Positions 1 through 11,956 are shown, counted from the first letter of the stretch. The stretch: 64,000 bases of DNA from Nemopilema nomurai (GCA_003864495.1 ML133420.1:2419238-2483237), one strand, 5' to 3'. Notes: a model not told the origin generated them from the letters alone. Program-made: numbers and translations.

Positions 1-660
1 TGTTTTTTCCAGTGCCTTTGATGCCACCATGTGTTTAATGCAGTGATCATTTCGAATTGAACAATACGATGAGTAACTCAAAAATTGTTCGGTAGATCGT
101 TCTGTGAGGTAGTTGAACGTTGGTGTTGGGCAGACGAACTTTCTAGGGAGTGTAGGATGGCTTTAGAATTGAGAGGAGACGATTTGTTTTTTACCATTAT
201 GTGACCTTCAAGTAGACACATTGAAATTTCCTTGTTAAACACTACGCCAGTTGCAATAAAAAAGAGGCTGATTTCATGATCACCTTAAAACCCTGCTGTT
301 AGAATTGACGTCATCTCTTAACCGCGCTCCCAATCGAATAAGTGGACTAAACTTGCAAGGCCTTTGTTGTTAGGAACAGATCTCAGGGCTTTCAAACACA
401 ATTGTATGACGTAAAAGACCCTTGTATTCATTGTAAAAATTGTATTCATCAATGCCCTATAGCAATGAGTTCCTTAAGATCCATTTCTTTAATTTTGGTC
501 TAAGTGCTGGATAGTAGAATTGCACTGACCCAAGTATTTTCATGAAATATGTTTACTGGGGTTATACTTGTTCTACCTTCCCTTAACATTAATTAGCAGT
601 CCTAAGAATGACAGTGTAAAAATGGTAGGCTTAAAATCTTTTATGATCAACATCGTGCAG
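1..660. other. Left-edge sequence upstream of the SRR1-like exon
   Basis: I see no convincing exon here. It is probably an intron of the SRR1-like gene, whose 5' exons would lie to the left. It contains a perfect TGACGTCA palindrome at 306-313. The acceptor of the next exon is probably the GTGCAG ending at 660 or the AG ending at 673. Confidence 0.4.
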
Positions 661-845
661 ATTGTAAATTCAGTTTTTCTTGTTGATGTCAAGGAATGTA
701 GGCGTCAAATAGCAAGACCAGCTTTTGTTTTTATGATGCACTGTGGGAAGGCAATGTACAATAATTTGCTTCAAGCCAACTGGAATCGTACTCAACTAAC
801 AAATCTCGTCATTATTGGTAACTCCTTTTCATCCTATGCAGAAAG
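661..845 (+). CDS. SRRD: SRR1-like protein, internal exon (partial gene)
   Basis: The frame encodes the hallmark core of the SRR1 domain (PF07985): FVFMMHCGKAMYNNLL, then ANWNRTQLTNLVIIGNSFSSY. This matches the family pattern of a 'MPHC' segment, 'LYNNLLW.NW' and 'IIGNSF'. The exon ends at a GTAAGC donor (846) after two bases of a codon. Its start is uncertain: AG at 659-660 or at 672-673. Upstream exons are not identified and are probably outside the window. SRR1 proteins were first described in plant light and clock signalling; animal members (SRRD) have been linked to haem biosynthesis and circadian control, but the chemistry is unclear. Family assignment is firm; the full gene model is not. 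Confidence 0.72.
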
Positions 846-3800
846 GTAAGCTCTGTTTTATTTTGAGCATATGTCTTATTGAAATTGTTTAGAATGTAAA
901 CTTGTTTCATACATTCCGCTCCATCTACTCTTTGCCTTTGGTAAACTTTCACCTTTGACTCAATCATTGAAATAATAAGCTTTCAAGTACCAGTTTCGTT
1001 GCAAATGCCACAAATCTAATATAAGGCGGACTGGATTATAAAGTTTAACATAAAACGAAGAATTTAAAGAGGCCTTAAAAAAGAGACATTAGATGGGTGG
1101 AGCTATAAAGAAGGGTGTGGTCAAGTGAACATTTTACCAGCATCAATTGACTTTTTACTAGAATAACATTTGCAACACTAGATTCCTGATTGTTATAAAT
1201 ACGTTTAGTATAGAACATCAAAAGGAAAGCCTCCAATTTCGCAAAAGGGACCCCTTTTCAACAAAGAAGAAGGCCTTTTCGTTAAGTTTCACTGAATTCA
1301 ATTCTGGATCTAGAAGAAAGGTTTTTGAAACAGTTGCAAGAGTCACCTCTTGATTGCCATATGTCACAAAGAGATTTTGACAAGACCCTGTGCAGCTGTT
1401 TTGTGGATGCATGCCCTAGGGACCCAATCGCAGTTGCTGGCCTCTTTGTTTCGGGAATGCACGATGGGAATTACGGGGAACACATCTCTCTCATTCACGA
1501 AATTTCGAGACTCGTGTGAAAAAACCTGATTTACTTGCAGGCATTTCGCAATATAGTTCGATCGTTCTCCACCTAAACGTTTGGCAGTTGCTCAAGCTGT
1601 TTACTTGAGTTGATTTTTCCTTGTTAGGGTCCCGTCGAGGTCACTCAAAGCGGAGGCACCGTATCTCTCCGATGTATCCTTTTCACAGGAAGTTTGGGCC
1701 TATGTCATTAATATTTAATCGCGAGAATGGCAAATTCAAGCTACTTATGTTTCTTTTGGAGAATTTTCCGAAAGGAAGTGATTTGTTGCTGGTGGCGCGT
1801 GCTATTTTTACTTCGAGACCGTCTAATAAGCTCTCTAGCTGTATGTACAGTTAGTTTGCTTGCTTAAAAGTATCCATAATTTATGAAGCTAGGCGCTGCG
1901 CTGAAAATATTTCATTACATGAGACCTAATCAAGTAGTTCTAAATCTCTAAACATAGGTTTTTGTCGTGTTTAGGCCAAATTTAGCAATATCTTTCTCAC
2001 GACTGCAAAAGATGTTTTTGTACATCAGTGTTGTCTAATGTCGAAGGCCTGTTGCAACTACTGCCAATTGATAGTTTGCCGACTGGCAAAGCTAGAGTTG
2101 CAGAGGACGGCTTATTTTCGATAAACAGTTGTCATCATACCTATTTTTGACTTTGAGATAATTTAACTAACTGTATCTATGGACGTGGCATAATGATAAT
2201 GATGCCCAGGTTTTCGCTGCCAGTATCTCGCTCATGCCGATTTAAATTCATAGTAAGACTCACGCATCGTAGATATTACCTTCGGAACAATTCTTTCGTC
2301 TCCTTTCTCTTTTTCTTGTTTATCCCACATGCCACACTTATTTATCCCGAACTGCATTATCCTGACATATCACCGGCACTATCGACACAAGTCTATTTAT
2401 TTCATTCTTGTTCTTAACAAACATTTTCAAATCACCCATGAATAAAAGATTGTTATTTTTCACGTCCCCGAGCCTGTACCTTGCTTTAGCTCCGCGCAAT
2501 ACCTTTCACAGAAGCGTTATGCAAATTATAAAAACAAATGGAGAGAGGCTGCCTCCTTGAAGGATTTTGAAGCTGACTGTCCCGAGAGACGTTCCACATG
2601 ATGTCAATTCCGTTTTACATTATCTCATTGACCGCTGGAGAAAACATATCAACGACATTTCCTTTTTGCTAATCTTTCTTGCACAACGTTGTTCTACCCG
2701 TTTTAATAGGTTTGATTCCTTCAATCATTTTGCATCATATCGTACCTCGCCCCTATCGAATATCCAATCAAGATCGTTCGTGTTCATCTGCATCTGGTAC
2801 AACTCCTTACCTTTGACATTTATTTGAATTCCTGACATACTTTCTTCTAGTCCTGTTGAAACAGTGTAATGATTCTAACTGGGTTAACCCTGTCTTCATA
2901 CCTCGTCAGTTCTGTAACAGCAAAGTTGTCTGTTCTTATTTTTCCAATGGTCTTATTTACTTTTCCTGCACACTCTGAAATAACATTTTCATTTAGTTGC
3001 CTTATATCACACTCTTTCTAACGATAGTAATTGTATTTTATAATGATTATCATTGTCACAATTATGATAAAAAACCACTTTCGAAACTCACTTTACGTTT
3101 AAGAGCTAGTCAGAGGATTTGAAGCAATTTCCAACAGTAATGCCACCAGAGAGTAGAATAAATATGCAATATCTGATCAGTAAAGTCGGTTTAATCAGGC
3201 TTGTCGATCAATCTGATCATCTATTCCCTTGCTTTTTGGCAACACTGGCACTTCTTTAACCAACTTTTGTGACTCCATCTATTGCCGATCAACGGAAGCA
3301 ATACATCATTTCCAAGCTTTCAAACATCTCCATTCAGTCCACAGTTTTTTTTAGATAAAACTTGGACTAACCGAGAGGCACTACCCTTCTGATGTTTATG
3401 GATTTCTATAAATGGTATTTTTCAACAATTACAAGAATCCATTTTTAGAAAAAGGCTATCTAGTTAAAAACTACTTATATCACTTATAGGGATTTTTATC
3501 ATTGTAGTTTTATCCATATTTCAAAATGAAAGTTTTATTATTATCATTGTCTTTGGTACAAGATTCGTAGATGGTTTTCGGGTCGTCTGCTGGTCTCTGA
3601 ATTGGCCGTTATTTGATCTAAAATTGGTTCTGTATCGTTGTGTACCTAGGAACGAACGTTCCCCTAACTCTTCAGACCGCTTGAAATTCAATTTCTTTCT
3701 TTCTCTACTTTGATCGATCTTAAGAGCTCCAGTGACGTCATTTCTAGACACCAGCGCAGGTTTTTTTCAAAGAATGATTTTTAAGCCTACTGTAATATAC

Positions 3801-4373
3801 ATATCTTGTCAATACATTAATCAAGCCCACTTTTTAAACATAAAACGTGATAACAGTACAATTCCCCTTCTTGATGATGCATTGCATTGCCTTTGTGGGT
3901 ACGAAAGATTCCATAGTTGTAAACATGGCATAAGAATTGCAGATTGTAATGCAAAAAATCATAGTTGTGTAGAAGTAAGGCTAGCTAACGTCGTAACCCA
4001 AGAAATCTATTGACAGACTCTCCTCCATTATTTCATGCATTGCTGCATCTTTTCTCCATGATCCGATTCCATTTTGACATCGTAAACAAATGGCCTAATC
4101 CTGAACCGAGTCTTAATCACACTGTGAGATGAGCAAAAATGCCCACGGTAAACAGCTAGGCCCAATCCAGTTTGACAGTCACTCTGCCGATTATTTCTGT
4201 TGATTTAAGAGATTTAAGATTTAGAACTTAACCTTCGAATGGACCCTGAAATGACGTCACCAGTTTAATCTTGCTGAAGACTTGAAATCAACATTCGCTA
4301 GAAGGGGGTATTTGAGTCGGGCAGTCCAAGATCTAACGGATTTAGAATTGAAATTGATCATATTTTTGTGTAG
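846..4373 (+). other. Intron of the SRR1-like gene
   Basis: About 3.5 kb of AT-rich sequence between the two recognised SRR1 exons. It contains only short open frames with no family resemblance, and perfect TGACGTCA palindromes at 3733-3740 and 4252-4259. A small missing SRR1 exon could be hidden here. Confidence 0.45.
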
Positions 4374-4625
4374 TGCTCAGCTGTTCGCGTCTCAAGCAAT
4401 GATTTCCTTGACTCCCAACAGATATTTCCTTACGCTGAAGAAACTCCGGTTGCAAACACTTTTATACACAAGGACATTTTCAACGACACGGCAATGGTCA
4501 GATTTCCAAGCAAATCACTTCCTGTCGCTAGTTGTGAATTCTGGACGCTGGAGAGGACTCAACTAAAAGTTGATAACGATACTGAAATCGTAACAAAATC
4601 GAAAATAGAAACGTTTGAAACGTAA
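4374..4625 (+). CDS. SRRD: SRR1-like protein, terminal exon
   Basis: From 4422 the frame reads IFPYAEETPVANTF, then HKDIFNDTAMVRFP, and stops at 4623-4625. 'DIFNDTS.H.FP' is the C-terminal signature of SRR1 proteins and 'PY.EE' is the conserved stretch before it. The best polypyrimidine acceptor is TTTTTGTGTAG ending at 4373. That start gives the expected spacing from the 661-845 exon, but its phase is one base off. An AG ending at 4396 restores phase but shortens the linker, and a CAG ends at 4421. A small intermediate exon, an unusual splice site or decay could explain this. A weak AATAAA lies at 5748-5753. Confidence 0.65.
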   Translation, partial: CSAVRVSSNDFLDSQQIFPYAEETPVANTFIHKDIFNDTAMVRFPSKSLPVASCEFWTLERTQLKVDNDTEIVTKSKIETFET

Positions 4626-6056
4626 ATCAATGTTAGTATATTTAATATGAAGCTTTAAATTTTTAGCACAATATTTTATATTATAGCGAAGCAAGTCAAC
4701 TTGTAGATTTTTATGATGTGCTTCCAAAGATAAGTGGAAAGGGCCTGTGAAGGTATTTTGGGATCCAGGCGGTTTGGGTAAAAACCCGGCCCAAGAAAGA
4801 TGTATATAAACATAATACCAAGAGATGGTTATATATGCATTGCTTAGGCAGTCATAACTTTATATCTGCTTTTCTGACCCCTCTCATACTCTCATTTCCC
4901 CCTTCTTCAATCTCTCTTGTACCCCCTCTTCAACCTTCTAAACCCTACAGCCCTCTTCAACCCACCACTCCAAATGAATCAATCCTCGCCCTCTTTACAC
5001 AAGTTTACCTTTGTGTGCTGTATTTCATTACGTTCTTTGTGCCGTGAGCGGTACACGCTTGTGAAATTCAGAGTCGAAATTTAGAACCGTTCTGTTTACC
5101 TCAAACCAAAGATGCATTACAATGATTCTAAAAATTCTCCATCATTTAATGAGTCTCCAACTCCTGGTAGATGTTGGCAATGTAGGCGACTCTATGATAA
5201 AGAACATCGCAGGCTTGGGAATTGGATTATCTTTAAAGACCCACTGAATGTCTGCCACTAATATCATAATATCATGCAACTCTTTGATGTGAAGCGAATC
5301 CTAACGACGCATTGTAATGAAGTAATAATGCACTTTGCTGTTTTGCCGGTGGACCAAGATCCAGCACTATTGAAAGCGACCGTGAAACCATAGCAGATGA
5401 AAGGCATCAGATTTAACAGCACCACAGGATCTAGATCCGCTATAACCAAGGTCGATAAGAATCTTAGAATAAGTGCACTGTGATATTCCGATGCTTTTCT
5501 TAAATGATTGTAGGCCATCAGTTGTTGGGTCACAAGAATACCCCTTGCTTTCGAATCGGTACTGCAAAACACCTCGAAGCCATTTCCAAGCCAAGGAGTT
5601 CAGTTGCTTGTTTACAGGAGCTTTGCCCGCAAGACTAATTGGTAGTAAAGAGAGATACGCTGCATTTTGCCCCTGTCTTGTCTTTCTGCCTGTGACTCTG
5701 ATTGACATAACTGAACTTTGAAATTGTATTTATACTGTTACTCTAAAAATAAAATTGATGTGTGTGATATGTGAGGGTGGTAAATTATAATGTAATATCT
5801 CTATTGTTGTATGCACAGATCTACAGTCTATGATTACGAGGCAGCTCGGTGTATTCTAGTCCATGTTTTTACTATTTGATATAACAATAAAAAAGCGTGT
5901 ATAATTGTCACATCATCAAATGAAGACGGGGAAAGAATAACAGCGAATGGTAGTCAATTATGATCAGGGTCGTCATATTTCTCCCGAGATTTTTTCTCCT
6001 TCTGTATATGCAGGAAGAGTTCGTCCCTTCTCTTGGTCTCGTTTTAAAAGAAGGTA
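4626..6056. other. Spacer between the SRR1-like gene and dCTPP1
   Basis: No supported gene. It has a pyrimidine-rich, C-rich tract at 4870-4990. A 49-codon frame at 5112-5261 starts at ATG and contains a CWQC motif. Overlapping open frames on both strands at 5264-5721 match nothing I recognise; they could be relics of a mobile element. Confidence 0.35.
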
Positions 6057-6190
6057 CAAAATGAACGTTGATTGGTCATTTACAGCCAGCCATGCGCTCT
6101 CCTAACAACCCTCTATTGTTTTATGATCCGCAACTGGCTATTTATCTTATCAGCTTTTGCTTTTTTCTGACATTTGCACACTCTCAACCT
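6057..6190 (+). repeat. Penelope-like element 3'-end repeat, copy 1
   Basis: This segment matches, in reverse orientation, the sequences near 10390-10550 and 20930-21085. Shared landmarks are 'GATTGGTCA', a 'gatccgcaactggctattta' block, and 'ctgacatttgcacactct' (equivalent to 'cgacgtttgcatactctgagga' elsewhere). At 10.4 kb the same sequence directly follows the stop of a Penelope-like ORF, so I read this as a solo 3' end of that family. It lies about 350-470 bp upstream of the dCTPP1 start codon and could contribute to its promoter. Confidence 0.55.
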
Positions 6191-6508
6191 TTTCTTCACA
6201 TTGTAAAATTCATAGGTTGTTCCAGAAACAAATTTTACTAAGATGGTGTAGATAAATTGTTATAGAAGCTCTAAATCACAATAAATCTTAATTGTTTTTA
6301 AAATATGAAATTCTAAGCAATTGTGTATTCAGAAGTCTGCTCATGTTTCCAATTATTCATAGAGTAAGCTGTGATACATCTGCATATAGGGGTCGCAAGT
6401 TAAAGGCCGCTGCGATTTTCCGGCGCCCACAGTTTAAAAACAATCTATGCGCAGTCAGTCTCTTCTCGATCATTGCCGCGCAGGCGATACTAGTTCTCAG
6501 AACGAGAC

Positions 6509-6550
6509 ATGGCGGGAAACATTCGAGCAAGATGGCAGCAAAGGAAATGA
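6509..6550 (+). other. Upstream ORF overlapping the dCTPP1 start
   Basis: An ATG 23 bases before the dCTPP1 start opens a 13-codon frame, MAGNIRARWQQRK, that stops at 6548-6550, inside the dCTPP1 coding region and in another frame. Ribosomes using it would bypass the main start. Whether this ATG is in the mRNA depends on the transcription start, which I cannot see. Confidence 0.45.
6520..6545 (+). promoter_or_regulatory. YY1-like element over the dCTPP1 start codon
   Basis: The sequence AAGATGGCAGC at 6530-6540 closely fits the YY1 consensus AAGATGGCGGC and includes the dCTPP1 ATG. YY1 sites at the start region are typical of TATA-less animal housekeeping promoters, which would fit dCTPP1. 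This is a motif match only. Confidence 0.35.
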
Positions 6551-9340
6551 AAGGTGCAACGGAAAAGGACTGCAGCACGGAAAACAGAAACTTCATGTTC
6601 AACGATGCCGTTACTTTAGAGGATATGTAAGCTGCATACTTTTTGAATTTGGCTTTATAGCCATCCAACACCTAGAAAATTGTCCGTTTGTTGGACAATG
6701 AGTACGTTGGAGAACATCCTCTCATGACGAAGTGCCCAAGTCCAAGTGAAATCGTTTTTAAACGGCGGCTTAGAAATAGAAATATAGCAAAAATGGCTAA
6801 ATAATGTTTTCTCTAATGTGCGTATGATCAGCTAAACGTATAAGAACAGATTATACTCTTTATTAAAGAACTATTTTATAAGAACACAGGCCTAAAAGTT
6901 GGTAAAAAGTTGAGAACAAAATTAAGAGCAAGCTGAAGACGACTGTCGAGGTATTCTTAAATTTAATTTTTAAAGACCTTGTTAACATGTCGCTTCCATA
7001 ATTTGTTTTTCGTTTTGCAGGCGTGAAACCACACTGAAATTTCTGAACAAATTAAGTGCAATCCAGCCCCAGAATTTCGAATTTTTCAAGTTAAGAACTT
7101 AAAGCCTGAACATAAATTTACACGTTTTGATAAGTAAGTAAGTGTAAGTAAGCATTTCAAAAGTTTTAACACTTTTTTAGAAAGTGTTTCCTCTGTAAAC
7201 AACTCAGCAATATACGTTTGATGTTGATATACACTAGAAATTATTATTTTATGTCTCAATTTTCTTACGTTAGAAGAAAGATGCAAGTAAAGTTTGCTGA
7301 AGAGAGAGACTGGGATCAGTTCCATTCCCCTCGGAATTTGCTGCTGGCAATGGTTTGTTTCATGTCACAAGACGCTTACTAACAGTGACTGTCTTTATAC
7401 TGCTATCAAAACTAGCTACAGTTTGTTGGTGTTTAAAGCTATTCATGAAAATGAGACCAATTTGTGGTATAACTCTGCAAATTAAGACATTTTGATTTCA
7501 AAGCTTTGACCACAAATTTTTGAATCTACTTTATGTTTCAAAACAGCGGAACATAAAACTGTCTTAAACATGCAAACATGGTTTCAAAATTTCTGTCATA
7601 ATTTCCATAGCATAATTCCAACTAAGTTCACATTGCCAAAGCTCACCTTGCACTAAATACAGATCCCACTGAAAAGGTCTATTTACATGAACACTTTAAC
7701 CTCTTTAAATGTGACTTTTTATCCTCTAATCATGCCAATGAAAATGTCATGTTTACCCTTTTTTGATCTAAAATATTTATTAATAATTGTAGGTTGGTGA
7801 GGTTGGGGAATTGGCAGAAGTATTGTAAGTATGAGCAATGGGACTTTGCATTTCCAACTTTAAGTTTAGAATTTTAATCCTTTTTCTTCCAGTTTACACC
7901 AATCTATAAAGCAATCATCAGACTTCTACATGATTAATGTTAACATCTAGTCATCTATTCCTTGATTCACAAGATGGTCTGAATATAAAGCCAAAAAGGC
8001 AATTGTTGGGAAAGGCAATTTCATGCAGGCTCTAAACAAGAACACCTATACACTTGCTACAACAAATTTACAAGCTCGATTGTGCAACACCTAGCTGATC
8101 TTTTCATAACTTCTTCACTTGATTTGTGACTTGTGTAGTCTCATGTTCAATGCTTTTATAATCTGTTCCATTTGAATTTCACTTCCCTAACTGAATTGTG
8201 GAGCTTCAATAACCAACTGCCTAACTTTGACTCATTTTGGTTACAGTAGAAACCTGCATATAAGCTGCGCTTTTTCTTCATTTTGCCCCCTAAAATCTTA
8301 GGTGCAGCCAATGTGTTGTGTGATCAACTTTGGCCTATATTTGAAAATTAGGCTTGCTATTGTTGTAGGTAACAAAAAATTTATTTTGCTTTCAATATAG
8401 ATTATTATTATAAAATGCAAACAATTAGGGAATGAGAAGGCAAAAGTAAAAAGGTTGTTGAAGGTGATGAGCTGAGTTAATCTATCAAAACGAGAGGGTG
8501 ACATTAAATGGAATGGGATGAGCTCTTTGGACTGTCTGGAGATGAAGAAGAATTTTTATGGATATTTAAAAATATTTTCAAAGATAAAGTATTAGAAAAA
8601 ACTTTTTGGCTAAATTTTGAGGCCTCAAACATTGGGTGGGGCTTATGTGCAAGGGGAGCTTTTGCATTTGTTTTTACTGTATTTAGAGATTAGAGAGTAA
8701 CAACTTCCTTTTTTATGCCTTTTAGCCAATGGAAAGGTGAAGTCAAGGAAGGGCTCCCTGGTATGTTTCTTTTAAAGTAAAACTTGTTTTGAAGTAAATT
8801 AGGTTGAAGGTATTTTGACACCTTCCCTGACTTGAATTAAACAACTAATTAATGTTTGGTTTACACAATCTGTTTGGTTTTATGGGACTGTTACAATCTA
8901 CAACTATATTGTTGAATTTGATAATCTTCCTAAATTAACATGACATTCAGTTTGGTATTTTAAAAGGCTTTAGAAGGATTTTTATCAGCCTTTAATTGAC
9001 AGCATAGAAAGTTTTCTTGCCCCTTTAAAAGAGCATTGTTTAGTTTAGTAAAGAAACCCTATCTCATTTTTTATCTGTTCAGCGGAATACAATAAATAGA
9101 GAGAAAAAAATCAAAATTAGGTACCGACATTTTCTTGCAGACTGGACAGAAGAAGAAAAGTTAAATGTAAGGCATGAACTTAGTGATGTACTTATCTTGC
9201 TAGTTCGGCTGGCGGACAAGTGCAAGGTTGATTTAGCAACTGCTGTTGTTGAAAAAACAAAACTTAATGGACAGAAGTATCCAGCTTATAAAGTCAGTGG
9301 GAGCTGCAAAAAATATACAGAATATGAAAAGGATAGTTGA
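6532..9340 (+). CDS. DCTPP1: dCTP pyrophosphatase 1 (five coding exons)
   Basis: All-alpha NTP pyrophosphohydrolase of the MazG/dUTPase superfamily. It hydrolyses dCTP and modified dCTPs to dCMP plus pyrophosphate, cleaning the nucleotide pool. Coding exons: 6532-6626, 7274-7352, 7793-7824, 8726-8760 and 9141-9340. All have GT-AG borders and consistent phases, giving 146 aa. Landmarks in order: TLEDIRK; FAEERDWDQFHSPRNLLLAM (residues 39-58); the Mg-binding EVGELAE (E61 and E64); HELSDVLILL (E93 and D96), completing the EXXE...EXXD motif; and KYPAYK near the end. All four metal ligands are present. Human dCTPP1 is 170 aa; this one lacks a long C-terminal tail. Exons 3 and 4 are very small (32 and 35 bases). 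It appears functional. Confidence 0.93.
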
Positions 9341-10329
9341 TTTATTGAGTATTTAAGGGCAGCCCGTAGGGGATGTAAATTTGTGGGGGTACAATGGTTT
9401 CCTTTCTGTTCATTTTACTGTATAAATCTCAAGTCCAATAACTTTTTCATTTTGAATTATGTCTTAATTGTGCACATTCTATTTATTTTCTGAAAAAGGT
9501 TTTTTCAATGTAGAGAAAACATCAGGTCTATGTCCTATGTCATCAAACATAAAACTCACATTAATAGCTTAGGCCATCATGTTTTATCAATTATGCTGGA
9601 TATGATCATTCAATAACTAATGATGATAAGGAAAGTTAGTCACAAAAACAATGACGTAGTGCTCGTTAGCTTCTCAACCAGAGTGGCCCCTTTTTGCAGA
9701 CAATTTAATTTTATCATCATTGTGTTCCAGTTTGTACTGAATGTGCCTTCAGCAGTTGGCAAATGGAGCACTAGATAGAAACATCTGTCAGAAGGGTATC
9801 ATGTCCGCCCCCCATTATTAAAAAAAGAAACTTTTAAACGTTTTCTGCACAAATGCCTCTTAAACAGATATATATATATATATATATATTGCCTCTTAAA
9901 TGCTAAGGTTGTCACAAGTATCCCTTCGATGATCTGGCAAGCAGATCTGCCACAACTGGCCTTGTTTCTTCTGGTATACATTGTAAATAGGTTATATCGC
10001 AATGGAAGTGCTAAGAGAACTACACAATAATACCACTAATATTCAGAAGTATATTCATAATATTATCTACGCTCTTAAAGAACCAACAAATTTTACTTCA
10101 TCTTTACTATTTACAAGAGTATTTTCAAGTTAAATTGAAGGGCACTACTCTTTCCTTTTGATTAACCCATTGGTCTAACACTTTATCCAAATCTAAAGAT
10201 TTCATGATGTCTTTGTTCATCGACAATACCATGAGACATTTTTTCGTTTAAATGGACCGTTCATTTAATATAATTCATTTAAATGCATAGTGTATTTCAG
10301 CCTTAATGTCAGCTTTAAATGCAAAGTGC
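9341..10329. other. Spacer downstream of dCTPP1
   Basis: 3' UTR and intergenic sequence. I see no gene. A (TA)n microsatellite of about 20 bases lies near 9870-9890. I found no strong AATAAA directly downstream of the dCTPP1 stop. Confidence 0.4.
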
Positions 10330-10552
10330 AAAAACTTGTGGTACAAAACTTCACAATGGCTAGAAAAAGCGGAACTAATTTTCGCATACTTAAAGTATTT
10401 TTCTCGTCCGACACTCCTCAGAGTATGCAAACGTCGGAAGTTAACCAAAAACTGACCGAATAAATAGCCAGATGCGGATCGAAAACACTAGAGGGTGATA
10501 AGCAGAGCGCGTGATTGGTTATAATTGACCAATCTGCGTTATTTAACACCTC
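10330..10552 (-). repeat. Penelope-like element 3' region, copy 2 (next to ORF)
   Basis: Read on the minus strand, this follows directly after the stop codon of the Penelope-like ORF at 10556. It contains the shared landmarks GATCCGCATCTGGCTATTTA and TTTGCATACTCTGAGGAGTG. The same block recurs at 6057-6190 (opposite orientation) and 20890-21085 (same orientation), which identifies those as solo 3' ends. Confidence 0.55.
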
Positions 10553-10555
10553 ACT

Positions 10556-11170
10556 TTAGAAGAGCCCAAGGGAAAAGACCAACTCTTTCTGTCTACAAAG
10601 AATGGGATTTTCCATTGAAATATAGACAGACTCCAAAACACCTAGGTGAAAGGACGACCTAGCTTGCCTAATTATATGAAAATTGTCGTCACTGTATGTT
10701 TTGGCGCAATCTGGATTCTCTAAAAGATGTTGTCCTATAGCCGAATCGCAATTAATTTGGGCATTGCGTCTTTTACAATTTCGACGCGGCTGCTCTCTTT
10801 CTGCAGACGTTTTGGTCCTTATGCTCGTGGGAACATGCTGCTTTATTATATCCTCCAATCTTTGAATAGTGCGTTCTACATATCGAGCTTCACATCGGCA
10901 AATAAATTCGTAAACGACTAAACTTTTTTGAGGGCGGGAACGCAATCCTTTTGGGTGGAGGAAAACATGGTCTTAGCATTGTAGACCACACGAGGATTCA
11001 CAGCTGAATAGCGGAAATTGATGGCTTTTTAATTTGATTTTCAAATTTTAGCGAAACGTCACCAATCCAAGGTAATTTGAGATAAACAGGGCACTTTTCA
11101 GGTCCAAAATGCTTGTCAAAGATGAAACTGGCAATTTTTTGTTTAAAAAACGGTATTTTCTGAGGTAATA
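10556..11170 (-). mobile_element. Penelope-like retroelement, decayed C-terminal part with GIY-YIG nuclease
   Basis: The minus-strand frame ending at 10556 contains VVYEFICRCEARYVERT, then IIKQHVPTSIRTKT, SAIGQHLLENPDCAKTYS and FHLGVLESVYI. This is the GIY-YIG endonuclease module that ends Penelope-like ORFs ('VVY.F.C.C...YVGRT', 'LEA.YI'). The usual Gly of YVGRT is Glu here. Continuing upstream in other frames one finds CPVYLKLPWIGDVSLKF (near 11100) and NPRVVYNAKTMFSSTQK (near 10970), the conserved linker between reverse transcriptase and nuclease. At least two frame changes separate these pieces. The reverse transcriptase is missing, so this is a dead, 5'-truncated copy. Confidence 0.72.
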
Positions 11171-11345
11171 GTCCTAACAGTCTGCATGTCTACTGTAACG
11201 TTTAATATTTGGTTGGTCGGGTTCTTCTTATGATGGTGAAGAGACAGTTCGACGCGATGGGGCTAGGCCAATGGGCCTAAGCCCCGAATAAGTAGAACAC
11301 GAGAGAGACTCTATTCCGATGTTATCTATATTGATTCAACAGCAA

Positions 11346-11956
11346 GACTAAAGCCCATCTCCACTAGGCGAAAAATGTCGAGGCGGTCAGCTTTTGCGCT
11401 GACGAAAAGCGAAAGGTCAATCTCCATTGGGCGAAAATTTTGCGATGACGAAAAGCGGATACAGTGGCTTGGCGTGTCAAATAGAAACCAGAATTTCAAG
11501 ATGGCAGACATAGGCGCTTGCTTTTGTGTTCCAAATACAGGGGTTAGCTTTCACCTCCTCCACTAGGAATTATTTTATGTCAACATATTGTTGCTGGGTA
11601 GAAGGTAGAAGCCGTTTCTAAGTTTTGAAATTGATCTTCACTTCGTGAGGGGACGTCAGCACGGGGTTGAATTGATGTCGATCTCGAATCATTGTTCATG
11701 TGAATTTTACCGCTTGTTACCCGAAATTTTATTATTTCTTCATCCAAGACGAAGCTACTTTGAGTCTCGGCCATTTTGCAAAATGTTCATAGGACGACAA
11801 ATTCGCCGGCGACAGAGAAAAAAGTTCAAATGGTTTGAACTTCCAAGGCGAACGACGCGCACAGCACAGGTAGCGAAAAAGTTCAAGTGCGCATGCTCAT
11901 AACCTTTCGCCGGCGAATAACGAAAGATTTTCGCTCAATGGAGATTGGCCTTAACG
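11346..11956. mobile_element. MITE-like element with terminal inverted repeats
   Basis: The left end reads 'aagcccatctccactaggcg' with 'aaaa' following. The reverse complement of the right end reads 'aaggccaatctccattgagc' followed by 'gaaaat'. These form imperfect terminal inverted repeats about 610 bp apart. A second copy of the left motif lies inside at about 11417 ('ggtcaatctccattgggcga'). No transposase frame is visible, so it is non-autonomous. The right flank has TTAA and the left flank CTAA, which hints at a TTAA target site but does not prove it. Open frames inside are not believable genes. Confidence 0.5.

Noticed and set aside
5112..5261. 49-codon frame with a CWQC motif
   Set aside because: Looks mildly protein-like but is too short, has no splice context and no family match.
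5264..5721. Overlapping open frames on both strands (102, 113 and 82 codons)
   Set aside because: No recognisable motif, all frames overlap, and the plus-strand reading has stops. Possibly an old element, but not supportable as a gene.
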